Source of the DNA: a virus | Reading direction: 5' to 3' (one strand) | DNA: 29,565 bases | Virus record (IMG/VR): IMGVR_UViG_3300044470_000131 | Location: 1 to 29,565 of that record | Shown here: one piece after another, positions 14,753 to 22,596 of the stretch | Numbering within the stretch: position 1 is the first letter of the stretch | How the letters are laid out: each line of letters starts with the position of its first letter | Made by a program: the position numbers and the translations under genes | Notes under the pieces: model-generated | What the model was told of the DNA's origin: nothing | What the model saw: only the letters and a program-made list of their open reading frames with translations | Databases searched by the model: none

Positions 14753-15994
14753 ATGTCTTCTGATCCCATGAACTGCGGCGTCTATACGATCACCGCACCC
14801 TCCGGAAACCAATATGTTGGCAGTTCGTGCAACATCGCTAGTCGGTGGCGGCGTCATCGAAAAGAAATGAAAGACGGGACGCACAACAACCCGATACTCT
14901 TGAATGCCTATCGAAAATACGGCAATGCGCTACGCTTCGACATCTTCATAGTATGCGGAAAAGCCGACTTGGTGACGTATGAACAAATCGCCATTGATGA
15001 TTTGAAGCCGCGTTACAACATCTCGCCAACTGCCGGCAGTGTTCTCGGCATTCGCTACCCAAAAGAAGTCTATGCAAGCCGAGCTGCGGCGGCAAAACTA
15101 CGTATAGTTTCCGCTGAAACACGCCGCCTAATTAGCTTGGCGACCACTGGGCTTAAACAAACGCAAGCTTCCTGCGACAAGAAAGGGGCATCCCTTCGAA
15201 AAACAATGGCAACGCCGGAAGTCAAAGCGCGGATGATCGCAGCGGCACACCGACGTGCAGAAAATATAGAAACCCGCGCTAAAATATCCAACGCGCTTAA
15301 AGGACGAAAGAAACCGCCAAGGACCGCCGAGCACATTGAAAAGATTGCCGCATCAAAACGCGGCACTAAAGCTTCCCCGGAGACTCTTGCTAAAATGCGT
15401 GCAGCGCATAAAGGGTGGAAGCCATCCGCAGAAACCTTGGAACGACATCGTATTGCAATGCAATCGCCCGAAGTGCGCGCCAAACTTAGGGCGGCAGCAA
15501 AAGGAAAAACAATTTCCGCAGAAACCCGTGCAAAGATATCTGCCGCGCAGCGCGGGCAAACGCGCGCACCTCTATCTAAGGAACATCGCGCCAAGATTAG
15601 TGCAGGAAATAAAGGAAAACGCGTGTCTGAAGAAACACGGGCGAAACTACGTGCGGCGCGCATAGCGCTTATGGCTAATCCAGAAGCGTCTAAAGCGCTT
15701 CGGAAGAAAATCAGCGCGGCAAACAGTGGAAAGCATCATTCTGCAGAAACGCGCGCAAAGCTTAGCGCCTTAAATAGGGGCAAACACCATACCGCCGAAG
15801 CCTGCGAGAAAATTCGCGCGGCTGGTATCGGACGACGCCACTCAGAAGAATCTATTGCAAAGATGTGCGTGGTTCAACGATTACGAAGGGCAAGAATGGC
15901 GTCCTCAACAGCATGCCAATCGGCGGCAAGCGGATCAGAGTCTGCAACAGAGACGCTCGGCCCGCATCTTCCTTCTGGAACAAGCGCCACGTGA
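14753..15994 (+). CDS. GIY-YIG homing endonuclease with many NUMOD3-type repeats
   Basis: 413 residues; ATG at 14753 with AAGGTG seven bases upstream. The nuclease domain is complete: GVYTI (Y11), QYVGSS (Y21), R31, catalytic Glu in TYEQ (E77) and [10 protein letters not shown] (N89). From about residue 115 on there are eight or more NUMOD3-like units of the type [15 protein letters not shown], the DNA-binding modules of homing enzymes; most such enzymes have far fewer. The gene is opposite to all neighbours and A-richer. Its last roughly 40 codons run antisense into the DUF2213 gene ([16 protein letters not shown] is out-of-frame phage sequence), so the natural end has probably been lost or extended on insertion. 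It would cleave a cognate site and promote its own spread. Confidence 0.92.
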   Translation: MSSDPMNCGVYTITAPSGNQYVGSSCNIASRWRRHRKEMKDGTHNNPILLNAYRKYGNALRFDIFIVCGKADLVTYEQIAIDDLKPRYNISPTAGSVLGIRYPKEVYASRAAAAKLRIVSAETRRLISLATTGLKQTQASCDKKGASLRKTMATPEVKARMIAAAHRRAENIETRAKISNALKGRKKPPRTAEHIEKIAASKRGTKASPETLAKMRAAHKGWKPSAETLERHRIAMQSPEVRAKLRAAAKGKTISAETRAKISAAQRGQTRAPLSKEHRAKISAGNKGKRVSEETRAKLRAARIALMANPEASKALRKKISAANSGKHHSAETRAKLSALNRGKHHTAEACEKIRAAGIGRRHSEESIAKMCVVQRLRRARMASSTACQSAASGSESATETLGPHLPSGTSAT

Positions 15995-16692
15995 TTCCCC
16001 ACTATATCTCGCATGCGCCCAGAGAATGGGTGCCCCTCCCAAGTACCCGGCGTCATATCCGCGCGATATTTATAGGCACAACTCAGCTCTTGAGCGTCAC
16101 CACTCTCAATTGCATCAATCGCTTCCTTCGTCCACACCACAATGGAGTTTAACAAAAAATGGCCGTCGAAGCGCGCATCTGTCCCCGTCGAACCAATCAC
16201 AAGACTTTTGTCATGCTCCGTTGCGCTGACAGGTTCATGCCGCAATAGTAACGGGATATTATTGAAAGTGCTTACTGCCGCAGCCAATTCGTCCGGATCA
16301 CGAAGAAGCGGGTACATTACGTCAGGTGATAATCCCAACTTTTCAAAATCCGGAATTTCTTTCCCGAAATACGGTGAGATCATCGCGGCCGAAATCGGTG
16401 TGATGGCCACATGCAATCTACCATCAGCATCCAATTTTCTAACCGACGCACGATCAAACGCCATCGCATCATGCGCCTGATGCTCCGATTCCTTGCGCTC
16501 TTCCTCGAGGAACTTTTCCCACCCCTTAGTCAGCGCGTCCCACTCCTCGGGCTTCATGTCGAGCGCGGCGGCGTCCTTGCCGGCAACACGATAGGCAATC
16601 GCCTCAGATTGCTTTTGCGGATGGCCGGCGCGCACAAGCTCGGCGATGTTTTCCGAAATTGTTTCCTGCGACGAACCCTTTTTCAGGGGCAT
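15874..16692 (-). CDS. Prohead protease-type DUF2213 protein (N-terminal part)
   Basis: 272 residues, ATG at 16692. It opens with [19 protein letters not shown] and [18 protein letters not shown], a conserved N-terminal extension. The DUF2213 domain follows: [86 protein letters not shown]. The family is a phage prohead protease. The protein ends soon after the [11 protein letters not shown] motif ([14 protein letters not shown], then stop), where long homologs continue into a scaffold part. That part is found past the homing endonuclease at 13652-14626, so the element probably split one gene or settled between two. Confidence 0.85.
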   Translation of the reverse strand: MPLKKGSSQETISENIAELVRAGHPQKQSEAIAYRVAGKDAAALDMKPEEWDALTKGWEKFLEEERKESEHQAHDAMAFDRASVRKLDADGRLHVAITPISAAMISPYFGKEIPDFEKLGLSPDVMYPLLRDPDELAAAVSTFNNIPLLLRHEPVSATEHDKSLVIGSTGTDARFDGHFLLNSIVVWTKEAIDAIESGDAQELSCAYKYRADMTPGTWEGHPFSGRMRDIVGNHVALVPEGRCGPSVSVADSDPLAADWHAVEDAILALRNR

Positions 16693-16776
16693 CTCATCTT
16701 CCTACCTTGCTATACCACCCGCGCGTCATCGGGCCATAGAATGCGACCCCCTGCAACAGGATCAAGCGAAGAAGTC

Positions 16777-17040
16777 TCATCGTCCAGCCATCAAACGCGC
16801 CTTGCATAGAGCGCTGTTGCCGAAGCCATTATCGCTTGCATATGACGCAGGTATCAAAACCTTTGCCGGTCCTTTTTTGCTCGCGCCGAGCAGTTCCGGC
16901 GCATGCTTCTCCAAAATGTAATGAACGGAACCGCTATCCAGACCCGTCTCCATATAAATGTTCAGGTAAGACAAGCCCTCGCGTCGCAGGCGAATGCATT
17001 CGTCAGTTCTTTCCTGGCCGAGACGTTGACACCACGTCAT
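16777..17040 (-). CDS. Small HTH-like protein in head operon
   Basis: 87 residues starting at the ATG at 17040, which overlaps the upstream stop as TGATG; longer readings of this frame lack coupling and look non-coding. Residues about 8-45 (RTDECIRLRREGLSYLNIYM, TGLDSGSVHYILEKH) have the shape of a helix-turn-helix: 'IRLRREGLSY..I...TGLDSGSV..IL'. The remainder is a basic tail. It lies between the MuF-like protein and the prohead protease. A DNA-binding or regulatory role is an inference; there is no known family I can name. Confidence 0.6.
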   Translation of the reverse strand: MTWCQRLGQERTDECIRLRREGLSYLNIYMETGLDSGSVHYILEKHAPELLGASKKGPAKVLIPASYASDNGFGNSALCKARLMAGR

Positions 17041-17228
17041 CAGCAGCGCCCCGCTGGCTCCGCCTCGATCAAGCTCGAAGCTGCCGAGCGCAGCCGCTCG
17101 ATCATGGGCTCGTAAGCCATGACGTTCTCGTGCGCCAAGATTAGCGCGATCTGTGCCTGGGCGTCGGTCAGGCCAAGCGATTTCGGGGTCGCCAGAAACA
17201 CACCGCAAGGGAGCAAGTCCAGAGACAT
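17040..17228 (-). CDS. Small coupled ORF of unknown function
   Basis: 62 residues from the ATG at 17228 (MSLDLLPCGVFLATPKSLGL); an ATG six bases earlier at 17234 is in frame too. I prefer 17228 because it forms a TAATG overlap with the preceding mini-ORF, and the end forms TGATG with the next, which suggests translational coupling. The protein has a predicted helix TDAQAQIALILAHENVMAYE and a second ERLRSAASSLIEAE. No membrane segment or motif. Confidence 0.6.
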   Translation of the reverse strand: MSLDLLPCGVFLATPKSLGLTDAQAQIALILAHENVMAYEPMIERLRSAASSLIEAEPAGRC

Positions 17229-17392
17229 TAGCATATCGTTATCGTTGCATAGCGCATGATGCGATCCACCGCCGCATCAGGATCGACTTTGATGCCGAGG
17301 GCAGATGCGAATTTGAGCAGCGCAAGGTAGGGCCGCGCCCAAGGGGGCAGCTTTAGGCCGACGTTCAAGTAGAGCGCGGTGATATCTGTCAT
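17228..17392 (-). CDS. 54-residue ORF coupled to MuF-like gene
   Basis: The ATG at 17392 overlaps the stop of the head morphogenesis gene as ATGA, and the TAA at 17230-17228 overlaps the next start. The product begins MTDITALYLNVGLKLPPWAR, continues YLALLKFASALGIKVDP and ends DRIMRYATITIC. It is one or two helices without a known motif. Tight coupling on both sides is the main support. Confidence 0.6.
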   Translation of the reverse strand: MTDITALYLNVGLKLPPWARPYLALLKFASALGIKVDPDAAVDRIMRYATITIC

Positions 17393-18219
17393 CCGGCGAA
17401 CCCCCTAATGATGGAACGCGGCACGCATCGACAGTTTACCTCGAATCCAGGCCACGTCATCTGCCCTTTGTCACCAATCGGCGCACCCTCCGAAATCTTG
17501 TAGCGCTTACCAGAAAAGGCCAAATGTTTAGGCCGAGGCGTTTTGCCACCATGGCTGTGCAACCACACGGCTTCAGTGACACCGAGATCCGCCTGGCGAG
17601 CCCTGGTGCATGCGGCCACCGCTTTCGCGTTCTGATCTCGTGCGATGAACGCCGCCCTGCGCCGCGTCACGTTGTAGTGCGTCTCCAGGTCGTCGGTCAG
17701 AGTCTTAAGATCGCCACCCGAAGCGACCGAGCGCATCACACTTCCCTCGATCGCCGTAAAATACCGCTGCGGGATAGACCGGATCAGCGAGACCTGCTCG
17801 GCGACCGACGCCTTCATTGCGTCGCGCGCAACCCGCGTCAGCTTGAACTCCATCGCGATACCGCCTTCGCGCAGGATGCGTTGAAGCTGACCGGAGACGC
17901 GCTTATCGGCCGAGGTCGCATAATACTGCGCCAACTTCGGCCCCATCTCATCGAAGCGCTTCTGCCATCTGCGCGAAAGCCTGCGGATCATTCGGCGCAG
18001 AACGGAGGCGGGCAGCTCATCTTGCGCGAGCAAGGCGCCGGTAGACAGGGCGTCCTGAGCGATCTCAGGGGGGTTGCCGCGGTATGCTGCAACGATCCAG
18101 TACTGCACGGAACGATGCATCTCATCGATCAGCTTTATCAGCCGATGTTTATAATCGGCTGATACCCCTGCGTTGGGGTGGATGGGAGGGAGAATACTCT
18201 GCTTACTTTTTAGCAGCAC
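17389..18219 (-). CDS. Head morphogenesis protein (SPP1 gp7 / Mu gpF type)
   Basis: 276 residues with a GTG start at 18219, overlapping the portal stop by 17 bases. The C-terminal 100 residues hold the diagnostic minor head domain: RRRAAFIARDQNAKAVA, AVWLHSHGGKTPRPKHLAFS, MTWPGFEVNCRCVPRSII, with the conserved His and the Cys-x-Cys pair in 'NCRC'. The N-terminal part is helical and basic. The protein enters the capsid with the portal and is needed early in head assembly and for DNA ejection in relatives. It is in the usual position downstream of portal. Confidence 0.9.
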   Translation of the reverse strand: MLLKSKQSILPPIHPNAGVSADYKHRLIKLIDEMHRSVQYWIVAAYRGNPPEIAQDALSTGALLAQDELPASVLRRMIRRLSRRWQKRFDEMGPKLAQYYATSADKRVSGQLQRILREGGIAMEFKLTRVARDAMKASVAEQVSLIRSIPQRYFTAIEGSVMRSVASGGDLKTLTDDLETHYNVTRRRAAFIARDQNAKAVAACTRARQADLGVTEAVWLHSHGGKTPRPKHLAFSGKRYKISEGAPIGDKGQMTWPGFEVNCRCVPRSIIRGFAG

Positions 18220-19798
18220 CTAATGCCCCCTGCTCCGGGGCTTCACCCCCTGGCTCATCAACCTTCTCGGTTTCCGTTTCCCGCATGTGTTCCGGTTCGG
18301 GTGCTTCTGGTTCGGGCACATCTTCCACATCGATGGACCGATATGGCGCATCCGGATCATCGGCCAACCGGCGGCGCGATTCAATTGGTGCGAGAACACC
18401 ATGATCGATCAAAATGCCGTCCGTTTCAGCTTCAACTTTCTTCAGGTTGCCCTTCTGAATGTCATCAAGTTCACTCAGCGACTTGAAGGCATACGTCAAA
18501 TCCGGATCGACCTTGCCCCACAAATTAATCTGCGCCAGCTTAAAAACGGTCGTCAAATGCGGCCCGAAAAAATACTCCTGATAAGCATGTTCCCTTGCCT
18601 CCCAAACTTTCAGCTCCCCCTCCGACGAAGCATTGAGCCCCTTTGGCTGAATGCCGAACAGCTTGACCAGCGGGGTCTGCGCCGGGGTCGCCATGTGCTC
18701 CTGCGCCTGCGCTTGAAGCTCGTCGAGGGTCGAAAGCGAAACCGAGACGTTGGCAAAGTCCTCATCGTTCTTCGAGATCGCCATGACGCCGCGGTTGTTG
18801 CGCGTGTTGTTGAAGTACTCGAGGCGCTCGTCCAGCTTGACCCCATCGCCCATCATCAGCGCAGCCATGTCGGTCTTGAGCACCATGGTCGAGAACGCCT
18901 GGACCAGGTCGTTGACCGACTGGCGAGTGCGCAGCCAATTCTCGATGTAGGGCTTAGCCATCTGCGACAGCGACAGACCACCGAACGAAAATGCCGGCTT
19001 GAAAAGGTCGCTCACTGGGCGCCCAACAAACGTCAACAAGCGCGTGCGATGGATCTCCTTCCCCATCACGAACCAAGTGTCGGGGCGGTACCAGTTGTCC
19101 TTCAACGGATCAGCTGCGTCATAGTGTGCCGGGTAGCACCACACCGGCTCGATTGATCGCAGCGCCTCGATCTTACCTTTGCCCAGCTTATTGATGCTGA
19201 ACTCGTCGCCCTCGCCAATGGGCTTCTTAAGCTCATTCGGATCGTCGGTATCACCGGTGTCGATGTAAACGTGCGAGCGCCCGAAGTAACCGTCCTGCTC
19301 GCTCGCCAACTTGAAGATGGCGCGGGCATCGAGGCGATCAAGTTCCTCTTCCAGTTCCTTGATCTTGTCCGACTTGGCGTTGCCCGAACCGCCTGCCTTC
19401 TTGTCGGCTTCGTCGTCGGTCGATTGAATCTCGATCCAGTTCCGCGTTGCCTCTTCCGCAATAGTGGCGCTCAGCAACCTGTATTCTGAAATCAACGATA
19501 GCTGCGCCAGGTACGGATAACCAAGGAACGTCCAGCCCTCGATGTAGACCAGATTGAAGAAGCTCTCCGCAACCCAGCCGCTGAACGAAGCAGGCATCTC
19601 GTCCATCGCGAGGCGCGTGCCCTTGGGCACCACGCCCGGAGGTGGCTTCGCAGGCTTCAAATGCTCGGGCCAATCGTCAATCCGTGGCCCCGTCAATTTC
19701 TCGCGCGGCGGCCCACCAGTCAAAGCGCCATTCCAGCTAAACCGTTTATTCACGGCCTTTTTGACGCGCTTCTTTTGTGGCACAGCCTTGCGCTTCAA
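18203..19798 (-). CDS. Portal protein (DUF1073-like)
   Basis: I place the start at the TTG at 19798, where GGGAGG lies five bases upstream and TTGA overlaps the terminase stop. This gives 531 residues (LKRKAVPQKKRVKKAVNKRF onward, the first residue being Met in vivo); the further upstream reading is terminase sequence out of frame. DUF1073 features: SFFNLVYIEGWTFLGYPYLA, the 'EYRLLSATIAEEATRNW' region, GKEIHRTRLLTFVGRPVSD, NNTRNNRGVMAISKNDEDF, PLVKLFGIQPKGLNASSEGE, and an acidic tail with GILIDHGVLAPIESRRRLAD. It forms the dodecameric ring at the packaging vertex. Confidence 0.9.
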   Translation of the reverse strand: MKRKAVPQKKRVKKAVNKRFSWNGALTGGPPREKLTGPRIDDWPEHLKPAKPPPGVVPKGTRLAMDEMPASFSGWVAESFFNLVYIEGWTFLGYPYLAQLSLISEYRLLSATIAEEATRNWIEIQSTDDEADKKAGGSGNAKSDKIKELEEELDRLDARAIFKLASEQDGYFGRSHVYIDTGDTDDPNELKKPIGEGDEFSINKLGKGKIEALRSIEPVWCYPAHYDAADPLKDNWYRPDTWFVMGKEIHRTRLLTFVGRPVSDLFKPAFSFGGLSLSQMAKPYIENWLRTRQSVNDLVQAFSTMVLKTDMAALMMGDGVKLDERLEYFNNTRNNRGVMAISKNDEDFANVSVSLSTLDELQAQAQEHMATPAQTPLVKLFGIQPKGLNASSEGELKVWEAREHAYQEYFFGPHLTTVFKLAQINLWGKVDPDLTYAFKSLSELDDIQKGNLKKVEAETDGILIDHGVLAPIESRRRLADDPDAPYRSIDVEDVPEPEAPEPEHMRETETEKVDEPGGEAPEQGALGAAKK

Positions 19799-21045
19799 CG
19801 ACGCCTCCCAAGGACGCGCGAGCGCGCCAGCGCTTCGGGGCTGATGGTCAGGGGGGCACGGCGAGCACCCTCCACGGAATAACGAAGCGCGTCGATGACG
19901 TGGTTCTCCTTGTCCTCGAGAATCGGCAGAATCTCTTCGGTCTTCTTGTCCTGCTTCCAACTGTAAAACGACAGCTCGTCAATCGTGTGCGTGCAACGGG
20001 GATGAACCACGATGTCGTACGACTTCAAAAATTCGATACCGTCCTCGACGGAACCTGGCCCCTTGAGCGCCGGTATGACGTTCGGATAGCCGTTGCGCTG
20101 CATGAACGAAATGGTCTCCGGACGCGCGCTGTCCGCGCGTATCTTCCATTTCTTCGACTGCGGTATTTTGTCGAACAGCTTCGGCGTATGATCGATCTCG
20201 CAGCCAACCTGATACACTTCTTGATCGACGTAAAGCGTTCGTCCATCGATAAAGCACCTGACCAAAACGGTGGGGTCAACGGAGAAGCCCCAATCGGCGC
20301 CGAAGTAAAACCGGACGTTTGCCGGTGTTTCGAATTCACGCTCTTCCCAGTTGTGAAACACGCGGGCCTCCGAACGCCGCTCGTATTTCCCACACCAGAT
20401 GTGCGCGTACTTGTCCGGATCGCGCTTGCGGTCGCGCTCCATGTCGCGGCGAAGATCTTCCGGGAACCATGGGTTGTCCGGGTAATTCACCTCGACGCAA
20501 AGAAAATCTGGGTCATCAGCGTTGTCGGAAAAGAGTTTGTCGACCGGATCCGTCGCCTTATTCGGATTCCAGGAAAACCAAAGCTCGGCACCAGGAACGC
20601 GAAACGTCGGAGTCAAAAGGTCCAAGGACCGAATGCTGATCGACTGGGCCTCTTCCACCCAAGCTATCCGATAACCTTCCAACGACTTGATCGATTCCGC
20701 GGTGTGGTTCTGCATGCCCTGAAACGAAATCAAACCGGCGCGCCGGCCGATCGTGTCTATGACCCATATCTCGGAATCCAGAACCTCGAAATGCGCGCCA
20801 ACCTCCATCGACCTTATTTTATCTTCGATGAGTTGCTTCGCCGATAGGTCGAGCGACTTCAAAGTTTCACGAATACAAACCGCGCGCGTATTCGGATCGG
20901 CCACGCATTCCTCAACCAACAGCTCGGCGAAGAAAAATGATTTCCCTCCGCCCCTTCCGCCATGCGCGCCCTTGTAGCGCGCGGACTTCAGCAACGGAAG
21001 AAATTTCCTAGCGGTCGGTATCCGAAGAGTTTGAAGCTGGGTCAA
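19795..21045 (-). CDS. Terminase large subunit
   Basis: 416 residues; the start is a TTG at 21045, inside the small-subunit gene (38-base overlap). ATPase: Walker A GGRGGGKS (29-36), Walker B YRIAWVEEAQ (E131/E132), coupling motif WFSWNPN. RuvC-like nuclease: FGADWGFS (D251), RADSARPET (D305), HVIDALRYS (D385). The length is at the short end but all motifs are present. It resembles the PBSX/Terminase_3 type. It translocates and cuts DNA into the prohead through the portal encoded next to it. Confidence 0.95.
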   Translation of the reverse strand: MTQLQTLRIPTARKFLPLLKSARYKGAHGGRGGGKSFFFAELLVEECVADPNTRAVCIRETLKSLDLSAKQLIEDKIRSMEVGAHFEVLDSEIWVIDTIGRRAGLISFQGMQNHTAESIKSLEGYRIAWVEEAQSISIRSLDLLTPTFRVPGAELWFSWNPNKATDPVDKLFSDNADDPDFLCVEVNYPDNPWFPEDLRRDMERDRKRDPDKYAHIWCGKYERRSEARVFHNWEEREFETPANVRFYFGADWGFSVDPTVLVRCFIDGRTLYVDQEVYQVGCEIDHTPKLFDKIPQSKKWKIRADSARPETISFMQRNGYPNVIPALKGPGSVEDGIEFLKSYDIVVHPRCTHTIDELSFYSWKQDKKTEEILPILEDKENHVIDALRYSVEGARRAPLTISPEALARSRVLGRRR

Positions 21046-21523
21046 CGACCACCCGCTCTATCCGTTGAATGGAGATGGGACCACCATCGGGTCCCGATAA
21101 TTCGCGCTTGTCAACCATCCCAAGATCACGCGCAATGATGCTTGCATTCAGCAGTTCAGCGGAAGCTCCTTCGAACTTTTGGGTGCGGATAGCCGCCTCA
21201 ACTTGAGTGGTGATTGCTAAAAAATCGGTCTGCTGTCGATAGTTCTGCCACGTTTGCCGCGCAACCCCCAAAAAGAGGCATAGCCCATCAAGTGACATCG
21301 CGCGCAGTTTAGGAAAGTTCTCTTTGGCAACCTTCCCTCGAAATGCAAAACCACGAACCTCTTGCAGCGGGTTTGCTTTCACCCACTCAAAATACTCAAC
21401 GCACGCACCCCACAGCTCCTGAGCATCCTTGAAGATCGGATTACGCCCGTGCGAACTTCTTGCCTGCCAAAATTGATTGCCAGGTTGAAACGTCGTATCT
21501 CTTTTTGGTACTTTCGACGCCAT
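21008..21523 (-). CDS. Terminase small subunit
   Basis: 171 residues from the ATG at 21523 (TGATG overlap with the NusG-like gene). Features: GNQFWQARSSHGRNPIFKDA at the N-terminus ('GNxFWxxRxxxGR' as in DNA-packaging gp3-like proteins), RAMSLDGLCLFLGVARQTWQ (helix-turn-helix), IRTQKFEGASAELLNASIIA, ARDLGMVDK and DGGPIS. This domain order and the neighbouring large subunit identify the DNA-recognition subunit that selects the pac/cos site. The C-terminus probably contacts the large subunit. Confidence 0.9.
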   Translation of the reverse strand: MASKVPKRDTTFQPGNQFWQARSSHGRNPIFKDAQELWGACVEYFEWVKANPLQEVRGFAFRGKVAKENFPKLRAMSLDGLCLFLGVARQTWQNYRQQTDFLAITTQVEAAIRTQKFEGASAELLNASIIARDLGMVDKRELSGPDGGPISIQRIERVVVDPASNSSDTDR

Positions 21524-22131
21524 CACAAAGCGCCCCGCGCATCGGAGTTTTCCTTCGCTCCGCGTCGACGCCCGAACTGTGGCGCCATGGTCGACGTTCT
21601 TGTTGTTATCCGGCCAGCATTGATCGCTCCCTCGCCGGGAACGACCTGATGCGCCGGGATAGGTACGCTTAATTCGCGGCCAAGTAAAGCCAGCAGCACA
21701 TAGAGGCACCCCTTCCGATAAAACTGAAACTTCCCCTCATGCTCGGCAAACGGACCACTCCGAACAAAAACCAACGCACCTGGCGCATAGCCCCGAACCA
21801 CATCCTCAACCGTCCACTCATCGTACTCACCACCCTCTACCCGCCCACGAAGCTCAGCGACAAAGCCTCGCGGCAAGGGGGAGGGCCGCTCAAGGTGCGA
21901 CGGCAAAAGCCGAACGACGCCTCGCGTTCCATTGACGGCCTGCCACCTATCAGGCCCAGAAAGATCAAGCGTTACAAAGAGATACCCTGGAAAAATGGGC
22001 TGCTTATCACGCCCGAAACGGCGTTTTATGGCGATGGCAGGAACATAACAATCAAACCCTTGGCGCCGCAAATTGAGGTCGGCGACCGCCTCCGCACCGG
22101 GGTGCGTCTGCGCCACGTACTCGCGATCCAT
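21523..22131 (-). CDS. NusG/RfaH-like transcription elongation factor, first gene of late operon
   Basis: 202 residues from the ATG at 22131; a TTG two codons earlier is less likely because AGGG fits the ATG. An NGN domain covers about 3-80: EYVAQTHPGAEAVADLNLRR, FDCYVPAIAIKRR, IFPGYLFVTLDL, VNGTRGVVRLL. A KOW-type domain follows at about 114-165 (YAPGALVFVRSGPFAEHEGK and VLLALLGRELSVPIPA). Family members bind RNA polymerase and suppress pausing or Rho/intrinsic termination. Directly upstream of its ribosome site is an intrinsic terminator and a structured leader, so autoregulation or control of the more than 20-kb late operon by antitermination is likely. The last about 25 residues are a basic tail. 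Confidence 0.9.
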   Translation of the reverse strand: MDREYVAQTHPGAEAVADLNLRRQGFDCYVPAIAIKRRFGRDKQPIFPGYLFVTLDLSGPDRWQAVNGTRGVVRLLPSHLERPSPLPRGFVAELRGRVEGGEYDEWTVEDVVRGYAPGALVFVRSGPFAEHEGKFQFYRKGCLYVLLALLGRELSVPIPAHQVVPGEGAINAGRITTRTSTMAPQFGRRRGAKENSDARGAL

Positions 22132-22142
22132 GCGCAAACCCT

Positions 22143-22178
22143 AAAAAAGCCCGGCCCCCTTATAAGCCGACGCCGGGC
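22143..22178 (-). terminator. Intrinsic terminator/attenuator in leader of NusG-like gene
   Basis: On the minus strand GCCCGGC (22178-22172) pairs exactly with GCCGGGC (22155-22149) and is followed at once by six T (22148-22143), then AGGG and the start codon at 22131. The T-run fixes the orientation as leftward. It lies upstream of, not after, the gene, so it can act as an attenuator. Confidence 0.85.
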
Positions 22179-22187
22179 AAATGCTAG

Positions 22188-22420
22188 GGGGTCGCGCCTG
22201 ACCCCGCCGCGAGCCACGACCACCGACCAAAAGCCCCACCGCGCCACAGCCCCTACGGCGGCCCGCTACGCCAGCCCACCGCCAGGCGGCTACGCCCGCC
22301 CGCCCGACACCCTAACCGCCCGCGTAGCCCCCGCCGCAAGCCCGCAAAGGCCGCGTTGGCAGGGGGGCGACCCCCTCCAACCCCCGCCGCAAGCCCCAAA
22401 CCACCAAAAACCCGCCTTTT
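22188..22420 (-). promoter_or_regulatory. G-rich, hairpin-rich untranslated leader of the late operon
   Basis: This 230-base stretch has no convincing ORF and is strongly C-rich on plus, hence G-rich in the leftward transcript. It holds GGGGTC/GACCCC arms (22188-22205), AGGGGG/CCCCCT arms with a four-base loop (22361-22376), and a 16-base direct repeat CCCCCGCCGCAAGCCC at 22328-22343 and 22381-22396. Several GGCGTAGC-like inverted units lie between. It could be an RNA structure acting in antitermination or a pac-like region. Confidence 0.55.
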
Positions 22421-22428
22421 CCGCCCTT

Positions 22429-22444
22429 ATTAGCAACTGCTAAT
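22429..22444. promoter_or_regulatory. Palindrome ATTAGCA-AC-TGCTAAT, candidate operator
   Basis: Perfect 7-base arms with a two-base spacer, at the border between the G-rich leader and the AT-rich promoter region. A half-site-like 'gattag' recurs about 15 bases to the right. The size suits a dimeric repressor or activator for late transcription. Confidence 0.5.
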
Positions 22445-22517
22445 ATCCCACGCAGCCGATTAGTATTTTAATGCCTATATCTTGCGGTCAGGAGGGTCTA
22501 CCCCCATATTTCACTAC

Positions 22518-22533
22518 CCCCTATATATAGGGG
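22518..22533. promoter_or_regulatory. Palindrome CCCCTATATATAGGGG with second imperfect copy at 22604-22617
   Basis: A perfect 16-bp palindrome. A near copy, CCCCTATATAAGGG, lies at 22604-22617, just downstream of the rightward promoter. Two similar sites flanking a promoter suggest a cooperative operator. Confidence 0.5.
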
Positions 22534-22567
22534 CGATATATTTGTTATGTATAGCTTTATTTTTCTT

Positions 22568-22596
22568 TTGCTTATTATTTTCCTATACCGTATAAA
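22568..22596 (+). promoter_or_regulatory. Sigma70-type promoter for the rightward gene at 22670
   Basis: TTGCTT (22568-22573), 17-base spacer, TATAAA (22591-22596) within an AT-rich stretch. Transcription would start near 22603, overlapping the second CCCCTATATA element, giving a leader of about 65 bases before the ATG at 22670 (AAAGGAACGCC ribosome site). Confidence 0.65.

Noticed and set aside
15070-15663. 197-residue minus-strand frame opposite the homing endonuclease
   Set aside because: Mirror of NUMOD3-type repeats on the plus strand; GIY-YIG catalytic residues are on plus.
14620-15930. Group I intron or intein holding the homing endonuclease
   Set aside because: I could not find a P7/P3-like core or intein end motifs, and the endonuclease is antisense to the interrupted gene. 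A simple insertion is the safer reading, though a structure search could change this.
18287-19156. 289-residue plus-strand open frame opposite the portal gene
   Set aside because: Antisense shadow of a well-supported portal gene, no motif.
19777-20847. 356-residue plus-strand open frame opposite the large terminase
   Set aside because: The minus frame holds all terminase motifs; this is a GC-driven shadow.
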